From positions 47,700 to 111,699 of the forward strand of contig NZ_MAGP01000067.1 of NCBI RefSeq assembly GCF_002926165.1: a stretch of DNA of 64,000 bases, in the 5' to 3' direction. The first letter of the stretch is position 1. Each line of letters starts with the position of its first letter. Below, piece by piece: positions 57,667 through 64,000 of this stretch. Source of the DNA: Micromonospora chalcea. Its GTDB lineage: Bacteria > Actinomycetota > Actinomycetes > Mycobacteriales > Micromonosporaceae. The position numbers and the translations under genes are program-made. The notes beneath the pieces are model-generated. The model was not told the DNA's origin. It saw only the letters and a list, made by a program, of their open reading frames with translations, and ran no database searches.

Positions 57667-59733
57667 ATGGCCGACCTGAACGTGCCACCGCGTCGACCCC
57701 GGGACGACCGCGGCTGGGACGGATACCAGCACCCCCATCCGGACGGGTACCGCGACCCGCACGCCGCGCCGTACGCCGGCGCTCACCCCGCCCCCGCGCC
57801 GGGCCCGCAGTGGGTCGGACCGGACGGCTTCGCCCCCGCCGCCGGTGGCTACCCGCCGCAGGGCGGCTTCCCCCAGCAGGGCGGCTACGCCCAGCCCGCC
57901 GGCGGGTACGGCCCGCCGCCCGGCCCGGGACTGCCCACGCTGGACGACGACGGCGACGAGCCGCCGAACCGGGGTCGCCGCCGCGCGCTGGCCACCCTCG
58001 GTGGGGCCGCGGTGGTCGCCGGTGGCGCCGCCTTCGCGCTGTCTCCGCAGGTACGCGGACTGTTCACCGGTGACGCAGCGGCCGGTGACGCCACCGGCAC
58101 CGTCACCACCGACGGCAACGCGGCGCGGCCGAGCGGCCAGCAGCCCAGCACCGTGCGGACCTACACCGAGCAGAACGAGAGCTACATGGGCTCCCGGGCG
58201 GGCGAGGCGCTCAAGCGCAACGCGCCCACCGGCGGCCGGCTCTACGGCAGCCCGGCCGCCGCCGCCGAGGCGACCAAGGTGACCGTGAAGACGGTGCTCG
58301 CCAAGGATCCGATCCGGCACCTCGCCACCCGCACCACGTTCGGCGCGACCCCGAAGATGCTCGCCGACATCAAGCGGCTCGGCATCGACGACTGGCTGCG
58401 CCAGCAGCTCGAACCGGAGAAGATCGCCCCGACCAAGGCGGAGCTGAAGCTGGCCGAGCTGCAGTCACTCAAGCTCAGCCCGACGCAGCTGCGCGACCAG
58501 CGCGAGCAGCTCAACGAGAAGGGCGTCGACCCGGCCCGGGAGACGGTGGACGCCACCATCGCCCGGCAGATCTGGTCGGACCGGCAGCTGTTCGAGGTGA
58601 TGGTCGACTTCTGGAACGACTTCCTGCACGTCGCCGCCGACTTCGACGGCGGGGAGAACTACCGCAACGCGTTCGACCGGGACGTCATCCGCAAGCACGC
58701 GCTCGGCAGCTACCCGGAGATGCTCGTCGCCGCGAACAAGCACCCGGCGCTGCTGCTCTACCTGAACCAGGTCGACTCGCGCAAGGACGCGGTCAACGAG
58801 AACCTGGCCCGGGAGAACCTGGAGCTGTACTCCGTCGGCGTCGACGGTGGCTACACCGAGAAGGACGTACGCCAGGCCGCGCTGCTGCAGACCGGACGCG
58901 GTGTCGCCGACGGCAAGTACAAGTTCTTCGCCGAGCGGCACTACCTCGGCAAGGTGAAGATCCTCGGGTTCAGCCACGCCAACAACTCCGACGATCCGGT
59001 GGCCGCCGACAAGGTCATCGACTCGTACATCCGTTACATCGCGACGCACCCGTCGACCGCCCGGTACGTGGCGCAGAACCTCGCCACCCGGTTCGTCTCC
59101 GACACCCCGCCGAAGTCCGTGGTGGACCGGCTCGCCAAGGCGTACACCACGAACAAGGGGCAGATCCGCCCGGTGCTGGCGACGCTGTTCAGCTCCTCGG
59201 AGTTCTGGGCCGCGGTCGGCCAGAAGGTACGCCGCCCGATGGAGTACCTGGTCGCCACGTACCGGGCGCTCGGCGTCTCGCCGGACGCGGCCCCCGGCTA
59301 CTCCGGCGACAATCGGCGGACCCCGTTCGCGCAGGGCCTGCGGCAGATCCAGGACAAGATGCGCGAACTCGGCCAGTACCCGATGGGCAAGCCCACCCCG
59401 GACGGCTACGCCGACGTCTACCTGGCCTGGACCTCGGCCGGCACGATGATCGACGGCTGGAACGAGGCGGGCGACCTGATCGCCGGCTACCGCAAGCAGT
59501 TCACCTTCGCCAAGCCGGAGAAGCTGGTGGCGAAGCCGCCGGCCACCGCCGGGGCGTACGTGGACGCGCTGGCCCAGCGGCTGGTGCACCAGAAGCTCAG
59601 CGCCAAGGAGAAGAAGCTCGTGCTCGCCGTGGCCGGGGTCGCCGAGAGCGCCAAGGTCGACGCCACCTTCAACGGGGCCATCGCCGCTGTCGCGCGGACG
59701 ATCCTCGCGTCCCCCCAGCACCACCTCCGGTGA
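57667..59733 (+). CDS. DUF1800 family protein, exported
   Basis: A 688-residue protein. The first 100 residues are a disordered Pro/Gly/Tyr/Gln-rich segment (QGGFPQQGGYAQPAGGYG-type repeats), followed at about 105 by RRRALATLGGAAVVAGGAAFAL, a Tat-like signal or membrane anchor with RRR instead of strict RR-x-F. The DUF1800 domain begins at HLATRTTFGATPKML and includes FWNDFLHVAADFDGGENYRNAF and NENLARENLELYSVGVDGGYTEKDVRQAA. It is the first gene of a five-gene operon and is nearly always found beside DUF1501. Biochemical role unknown. Confidence 0.88.
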   Translation: MADLNVPPRRPRDDRGWDGYQHPHPDGYRDPHAAPYAGAHPAPAPGPQWVGPDGFAPAAGGYPPQGGFPQQGGYAQPAGGYGPPPGPGLPTLDDDGDEPPNRGRRRALATLGGAAVVAGGAAFALSPQVRGLFTGDAAAGDATGTVTTDGNAARPSGQQPSTVRTYTEQNESYMGSRAGEALKRNAPTGGRLYGSPAAAAEATKVTVKTVLAKDPIRHLATRTTFGATPKMLADIKRLGIDDWLRQQLEPEKIAPTKAELKLAELQSLKLSPTQLRDQREQLNEKGVDPARETVDATIARQIWSDRQLFEVMVDFWNDFLHVAADFDGGENYRNAFDRDVIRKHALGSYPEMLVAANKHPALLLYLNQVDSRKDAVNENLARENLELYSVGVDGGYTEKDVRQAALLQTGRGVADGKYKFFAERHYLGKVKILGFSHANNSDDPVAADKVIDSYIRYIATHPSTARYVAQNLATRFVSDTPPKSVVDRLAKAYTTNKGQIRPVLATLFSSSEFWAAVGQKVRRPMEYLVATYRALGVSPDAAPGYSGDNRRTPFAQGLRQIQDKMRELGQYPMGKPTPDGYADVYLAWTSAGTMIDGWNEAGDLIAGYRKQFTFAKPEKLVAKPPATAGAYVDALAQRLVHQKLSAKEKKLVLAVAGVAESAKVDATFNGAIAAVARTILASPQHHLR

Positions 59734-59741
59734 GGCATTCG

Positions 59742-61121
59742 ATGGAGATGACCGTGAACCCGTACCCCCTGCACCCCGAATGCCCCGACCTGCGGCGGCT
59801 GGCCGACAACCCGGCCGAGGCGCTGCTGCGCGCGGAGGCGGACATCGTCGCGGCCGAGAGCGCGGCCGAGGCCGACCGGTACCGCCGGCTGGAGGAGATC
59901 GAGGAGGCGCAGCAGGACGGCCGGGGCGTCACCCGCCGTACCTTCGTCGCGGGCGCCGCGGCCACCGCGACCGCGCTGGCGACGGCCCAGTTCGTCACCA
60001 CGTCGGCGTCGTTCGCCGCGACCAAGACCGGCACGCTGATCCACGTCTTCCTCTACGGCGGGCTGGACGGGCTGAGCCTGGTCGCCCCGGCGAGCGACCC
60101 GGTGCTCACCAAGGCCCGCCCGGACCTGCTGCTCGGCGAGGACTCGCTGGCGCTGGCCCGCGGCTTCAAGCTGACCAGCGCGTTCGCGCCGCTGGAGAAG
60201 TGGCTCAAGGCCGGTCAGCTCGGCTTCGTGCCGGCCGCGTCCGACCCGCGGCTGTCCCGCAGCCACTTCCAGGCCGCCGACGCCTGCAACCTGGGCGGCC
60301 TGCCCGGCCGGATCGGCGGCCGGGGCTGGCTGGACAGCCTGGTCGACGCGCTCGGCAAGGGCACCGCGTTCCGCAGCGTCGGCATCGGCAGCACGCTGCC
60401 GCGCTCGCTCGTCGGCGTGAACGGCGCGATCTCCCTCAACAGCGTCGGCGACCTGCGGCTCAACGGCGACGACAAGTTCCGGGCGGCCACCGAGAAGGCG
60501 ATCCGCGGCCTGTTCACCGGCATCAACCACCCGGTGGAGGAAGCGGTCATCGAGGGCATGGGCGCGCTCGCCACCGCCCAGAAGCTGGCTGCCAAGCCGT
60601 ACGCCGCCGCCGAGGGCGTCGAGTACCGGGGCGTCGGCAACTCGTTCAAGCAGCTCGCCCAGCTCATCAAGGGCGGCGCGAACGTGCGGGTGGCCACCGT
60701 CGGCATGGGCGGCTACGACACCCACGAGAACCAGGGCACCCGCGAGGGCGGCCAGCTCTGGCGGCGGCTCAACGAGCTGGCCGCCGCGATGGCCGCGTTC
60801 TTCACCGACCTGGGCGACCAGGCGGCGGACGTGACGATCATGGTGTCCAGCGAGTTCGGCCGCCGGGTCGCCTCGAACGGCGGCGGCACCGACCACGGCC
60901 ACGGCGGCGTGGTCACCGTGCTGTCCGGCCGCAAGCTGGCCAGCTCGCTGCTCGGCACCTGGAACGGGCTGGACAAGTTGGACAGCGGCGACGTGCCGGA
61001 GTACAACAACATGTTCAACGTCTACGGATCGGTCGCGCAGGGCCGCTTCGGCCTGACAAACGCCGAGGTGGACAAAATCTTCCCCCGGCAGAAGTTCACC
61101 CCGGTCAAGATCTACGCGTGA
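59742..61121 (+). CDS. DUF1501 family Tat-exported protein
   Basis: A 459-residue protein with a twin-arginine signal (GVTRRTFVAGAAATATALATAQFVTT, about residues 62-87, unusually far from the start) and a sulfatase/alkaline-phosphatase-like fold: HVFLYGGLDGLSLV, SHFQAADACNLGG, ATVGMGGYDTHENQ and TIMVSSEFGRRVASNGGGTDHGHGGV, whose Asp/His residues resemble a metal site. ATG 59742 has GGTGAGG 6 bases upstream; the GTG at 59730 overlapping the DUF1800 stop is the alternative. With DUF1800 it forms a conserved exported pair of unknown reaction. Confidence 0.9.
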   Translation: MEMTVNPYPLHPECPDLRRLADNPAEALLRAEADIVAAESAAEADRYRRLEEIEEAQQDGRGVTRRTFVAGAAATATALATAQFVTTSASFAATKTGTLIHVFLYGGLDGLSLVAPASDPVLTKARPDLLLGEDSLALARGFKLTSAFAPLEKWLKAGQLGFVPAASDPRLSRSHFQAADACNLGGLPGRIGGRGWLDSLVDALGKGTAFRSVGIGSTLPRSLVGVNGAISLNSVGDLRLNGDDKFRAATEKAIRGLFTGINHPVEEAVIEGMGALATAQKLAAKPYAAAEGVEYRGVGNSFKQLAQLIKGGANVRVATVGMGGYDTHENQGTREGGQLWRRLNELAAAMAAFFTDLGDQAADVTIMVSSEFGRRVASNGGGTDHGHGGVVTVLSGRKLASSLLGTWNGLDKLDSGDVPEYNNMFNVYGSVAQGRFGLTNAEVDKIFPRQKFTPVKIYA

Positions 61122-62533
61122 CGTACCAGGAAACCCGCGCCGCCGGCCGTCGTACCGGGCACTCCGCCCCGTACGGCGGCCGTCCGGCTGCTCCCGTACC
61201 CCCGGCTCGTCCGCGCCGCGGACCCGGCGCCCGGCGGGCGCTCGCCGCGCTCTTCTGGCTCGGGCTGGTCGCCGCGGTGGTGCCGTGGTGGCTGGACACC
61301 CCGGCCGGGTCGCTCACCGACACCGCCGACCTGCTCACCGCGGGCGGCCGGATCACCGGCCTGATCGCCGGCTACCTGCTGCTGGTCCAGGTGCTGATGA
61401 TGAGCCGGCTCGGCGTGCTGGAACGCGCGCTCGGCGGCGAGCGGATCTCCCGGCTGCACCGGGACCTCGGCGCGACGCTGCTGGTGGCGGTGCTCACGCA
61501 CATGTCGCTGCTGGTGGTCGGCTACTCCCGGCAGGAGCGCAACTCGGTGCTCGCCGAGGTCGGCGTGCTGCTGACCGACTACGAGGACATGATCACCGCG
61601 TTCGCCGCGGCCGGCGTGCTGGTCACCGTCGCGGTCACCGCGGTCGGCGCGGTGCGCAGCCGCCTGCCGTACGAGCTGTGGCACCTGCTGCACGCGGCCA
61701 GCTACCTCACGCTGCTGCTCGGCTACGCGCACCAGTTCAGCAACGGCGCGCAGCTGCACCAGCCGGGCCTGGTGCGTACCGGCTGGATCGCCGGATACGT
61801 GCTGGTGGTGGCCGCGCTGGTGTGGGGCCGGGTGCTCGCGCCGCTGGCGTTCAACCTGCGGCACCGGCTGCGCGTCGCCGACGTGGTGGCGGAGAGCCAG
61901 GACACCGTGTCGGTCTACCTGACCGGGCAGCGGCTCAACCAGATCGACCTGCTCGGCGGGCAGTTCTTCCGCTGGCGGTTCCTCAACCCCGGCTGCTGGT
62001 GGCAGTCGCACCCGTTCTCCGTCTCCGCCGCCGGCAACGACAGGTGGCTGCGGATCACGGTGAAGGTCGTCGGCGGGTACACCGCCGAGCTGCGCGACCT
62101 GACGCCGGGCACCCGGGTCTGGGCGCAGGGCCCCTCCGGCACGTTCACGGCCGCGCACCGCACCCGGGAGCGGACGCTGCTCATCGCCGGCGGCAGCGGT
62201 ATCGCCCCGCTGCGGGCCATGCTGGAGGAGCTGCCGCCCGGCGCGGCGCTGATCTACCGCGCGAGCACCCCGGCCGACGTGCTGCTGCACCAGGAGCTGG
62301 ACTGGCTCGCGCAGGCCCGGCAGACCTCCGTCTGGTACGTCGTGGGCCGCCGTGACGACCCCGGCCCCCGCCAGGTGATGAACCCGGAGGGGCTGCGCCG
62401 CCTGGTGCCCGACCTGACCCGGCGCGACGTCTACCTGTGCGGCCCGGGCGGCCTGGTCGACGAGGCGGTCGCCGCGCTGCGCGCGGCCGGCGTGCCCCGC
62501 CGCCAGATCCACCTGACCGCGTTCGAGCTGTAG
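61118..62533 (+). CDS. Ferric-reductase-like transmembrane flavoprotein
   Basis: A 471-residue protein with a Pro/Arg-rich N-terminus, five or six transmembrane helices (about 40-250) holding His residues suited to two b-type hemes (LHRDLGATLLVAVLTHMS; ELWHLLHAASYLTLLLGYAHQ), and a cytoplasmic reductase domain with the FAD motif SHPFSVSAAG and NAD(P) motifs AGGSGIAPLRAMLEEL and CGPGGLVDEAV. It should move electrons from NAD(P)H through FAD and heme to the outside, as in ferric reductase/NOX proteins. GTG 61118 overlaps the DUF1501 stop (GTGA). Confidence 0.9.
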   Translation: MTYQETRAAGRRTGHSAPYGGRPAAPVPPARPRRGPGARRALAALFWLGLVAAVVPWWLDTPAGSLTDTADLLTAGGRITGLIAGYLLLVQVLMMSRLGVLERALGGERISRLHRDLGATLLVAVLTHMSLLVVGYSRQERNSVLAEVGVLLTDYEDMITAFAAAGVLVTVAVTAVGAVRSRLPYELWHLLHAASYLTLLLGYAHQFSNGAQLHQPGLVRTGWIAGYVLVVAALVWGRVLAPLAFNLRHRLRVADVVAESQDTVSVYLTGQRLNQIDLLGGQFFRWRFLNPGCWWQSHPFSVSAAGNDRWLRITVKVVGGYTAELRDLTPGTRVWAQGPSGTFTAAHRTRERTLLIAGGSGIAPLRAMLEELPPGAALIYRASTPADVLLHQELDWLAQARQTSVWYVVGRRDDPGPRQVMNPEGLRRLVPDLTRRDVYLCGPGGLVDEAVAALRAAGVPRRQIHLTAFEL

Positions 62534-62546
62534 GAAAGGCACCACC

Positions 62547-63143
62547 ATGCGTCGCGCGCTCCTCGCGATCACCGGACTGGCCGCCGGCACCACCGCGCTC
62601 GTGGTACTCAAGGGCGCGCCGGGCAGTGGGCAGACCCTGCCGGACGCGCCGCTGCCGCTGGCTCCGGTCGCCCCGGGCGGCTCGGCCGCGCCCGAGCCGC
62701 CGTCGCCCACCGCCGCCGCGTCCGGCAGCGCCACGCCGTCGTCGCGCGCCTCGGCGAAGCCCACCCCGAAGGCGTCCGCCGACCGCAGCCCGGCCAGCCA
62801 GGGCGGCACGCGAACCAGCACCGCACCCGCCGCGCCGCGGACCACCACCAGCGCGCCGAAGGTCACCACCCGCACGGTGACCGGGCCGTCGGTCACCTAC
62901 GAGTACGGCTCACTGCAGGTGCGGATCACGCTCAGCGGCAGCCGGGTCGTCGACGCCACGGCGATCGGACTGCCGCTGGGCGGGCAGTCCGGGCAGCGCA
63001 GCGACGACGTGCAGGCCCGCTACAGCGGCACGTCCGGTGAGGTGGTGGCCCGGCAGAGCGCCAACCTGAGCACCGTCTCCGGGGCCACGTACACCAGCAC
63101 CGCGTACAAGCAGTCGTTGCAGGCCGCGCTGGACAAGGCGTGA
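62547..63143 (+). CDS. FMN-binding domain protein, membrane-tethered
   Basis: A 198-residue protein with an N-terminal hydrophobic segment (LLAITGLAAGTTALVVL), a long Pro/Ala/Ser/Thr linker (about 30-115) and a C-terminal FMN_bind domain ending TVSGATYTSTAYKQSLQAAL. The Thr in SGAT is the residue that ApbE-type enzymes modify with FMN. It would place a covalently bound flavin outside the membrane beside the reductase. ATG 62547; the ApbE gene follows with a GTGA overlap. Confidence 0.9.
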   Translation: MRRALLAITGLAAGTTALVVLKGAPGSGQTLPDAPLPLAPVAPGGSAAPEPPSPTAAASGSATPSSRASAKPTPKASADRSPASQGGTRTSTAPAAPRTTTSAPKVTTRTVTGPSVTYEYGSLQVRITLSGSRVVDATAIGLPLGGQSGQRSDDVQARYSGTSGEVVARQSANLSTVSGATYTSTAYKQSLQAALDKA

Positions 63144-63916
63144 CGGTTCGTTCCGGCCTGCGCCGGGTCGAGCACGTCATGGGTACGGCGATCAGCCTGG
63201 ACCTGGCCGACGACCTGCCCCCGGGGACCCTGCACGAGCTGGCCGAGGACACGTTCGGCTGGCTGCGCGAGGTGGACGCGCGGTTCAGCACGTACCGGGA
63301 CGACAGCGAGGTGTGCCGGATCGACCGGGGCGAGCTGCGGCCCGCCGACGCCTCCGCCGACCTGCGCGCCGTGCTGGCGGCCTGCGCCGACCTGTGGACC
63401 GCCACCGACGGGTTCTTCGACGTGTACGCGACCGGGCGGCTCGACCCGTCCGGCTACGTCAAGGGCTGGGCGGCGCAGGTCGCCTCGGACCGGCTGGTCG
63501 CCGCCGGCTCGCCGAACCACTGCGTGAACGCGGGCGGCGACGTGCGGGTACGCGGCCACGACGCGGCCGGACAGCCGTGGCGGATCGGGGTGCGGCATCC
63601 CTGGGACCCGGCGGCGACCTGTCTGGTGCTGACCGGCACCGACCTGGCGGTCGCCACCTCCGGCGTGTACGAGCGCGGGCACCACGTGCTGGACCCGCGC
63701 CGGGGCGTACCGGCGAAGGGCCTGCGCTCGGTGACGGTGGCCGGCGGGGACCTGGGTGTGGCCGACGCGTACGCGACAGCCGCGGTGGCCATGGGCACCC
63801 AGGGCCTGACCTGGCTCGACCGCCTACCGTCCCCCTGGCAGCACGCAGTGGTCACCGAGGACGCCCACCTGCACCACTCCCGCACCCTCCCCACCATCCC
63901 CACCCCAGCGCGGTGA
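63140..63916 (+). CDS. apbE: FAD:protein FMN transferase
   Basis: A 258-residue ApbE-family enzyme that transfers FMN from FAD to the Thr of an FMN_bind protein. Conserved parts: VMGTAISLD at the start, VNAGGDVRVRG, ATSGVYERGHHVLDP, and DAYATAAVAMG (the DAxxTA metal motif). There is no obvious signal peptide or lipobox, unlike many ApbE proteins, so it may act before export or lack an N-terminal extension. GTG 63140 overlaps the upstream stop. Its TGA is the start of the terminal palindrome. Confidence 0.93.
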   Translation: MTVRSGLRRVEHVMGTAISLDLADDLPPGTLHELAEDTFGWLREVDARFSTYRDDSEVCRIDRGELRPADASADLRAVLAACADLWTATDGFFDVYATGRLDPSGYVKGWAAQVASDRLVAAGSPNHCVNAGGDVRVRGHDAAGQPWRIGVRHPWDPAATCLVLTGTDLAVATSGVYERGHHVLDPRRGVPAKGLRSVTVAGGDLGVADAYATAAVAMGTQGLTWLDRLPSPWQHAVVTEDAHLHHSRTLPTIPTPAR

Positions 63917-63970
63917 TCAAGGAGTTTGTGTCCGTTTAGCCCGCGCTGGAGGACACAAACTCCTTGATCA
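63914..63970. repeat. GATC-ended palindrome overlapping the apbE stop codon
   Basis: Arms of 20 bases, TGATCAAGGAGTTTGTGTCC (63914-63933) and its exact complement (63951-63970), with a 17-base loop. The apbE TGA is the first three bases. It probably ends the five-gene transcript. A G-tract follows at the window edge. Confidence 0.85.
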
Positions 63971-64000
63971 ACGGCATCGGGGGGGGGGGCGGGTGAGGGG

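Noticed and set aside
1..64000. CRISPR array, rRNA, prophage or insertion sequence
   Set aside because: No regularly spaced repeats, no rRNA sequence, no phage structural genes and no transposase were seen.
63978..64000. G-tract at the right edge as a possible origin or quadruplex
   Set aside because: It is a single homopolymer run at the end of the window and could be a sequencing artefact; nothing else supports a function.

Overview
The window is very GC-rich actinobacterial chromosome, most likely Micromonospora or a close Micromonosporaceae relative. The evidence is the codon use with almost only G or C in third positions, the fasR-fabD-fabH-acpP-fabF cluster, homodimeric aceE, the actinobacterial families DUF3145, DUF3052 and DUF3040, and several copies of a short repeat with the core AAGAAGGGGCCCTTCCTT. 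The genus is an inference from family content and repeats, not from a marker-gene comparison.

Layout. 1-8.8 kb: a secreted coiled-coil wall protein behind a c-di-AMP riboswitch, a cation diffusion facilitator, a HelD-type RNA polymerase motor, a hydrolase, DUF3145 and a GH3 lipoprotein. 8.8-13.8 kb: the type II fatty acid synthesis operon and its PucR-type regulator. 14-20.8 kb: CopC-like protein, glutamyl-tRNA synthetase, and a GH1 glucosidase coupled to an MFS transporter. 20.8-28.8 kb: pyruvate dehydrogenase E1, a MarR regulator, a second 2-oxoacid dehydrogenase E1 (alpha-beta fusion) carrying a long low-complexity insert, DUF3052, an AhpE-like peroxiredoxin and tRNA-Val(UAC).

28.9-36.7 kb is the least conserved part: an aromatic-acid-exporter-like protein, several orphan small proteins, two apparent gene remnants sharing a 30-base segment, an RDD protein, a headless XRE-associated domain and a full XRE regulator with two small partners. 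No integrase is seen. 36.7-48.4 kb: an ABC-F ribosome protection gene preceded by a 14-codon leader peptide, a GH15 trehalase-like enzyme, regulator/enzyme pairs (XRE-cupin with a flavin oxidoreductase, MarR with an MFS exporter), a universal stress protein, a ROK regulator and an aminoglycoside phosphotransferase-like kinase. 48.4-57.2 kb: DHFR-like and TetR genes, a pyruvyl transferase, a PfkB kinase, and a translationally coupled SNF2 helicase and SWIM zinc-finger pair.

57.7-63.9 kb is a tight five-gene operon: DUF1800, a Tat-type DUF1501 protein, a ferric-reductase-like membrane flavoprotein, an FMN-binding secreted protein and ApbE flavin transferase. Read together it looks like an electron path across the membrane to covalently bound FMN outside the cell, tied to the poorly understood DUF1800/DUF1501 pair. 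It is the best candidate here for an under-described system.

Three palindromic repeat families are scattered between genes: the GGGGCCC family (four loci), a GATC-ended family with variable arms (three copies, one inside a coding sequence), and a 38-bp AT-rich family (two copies).
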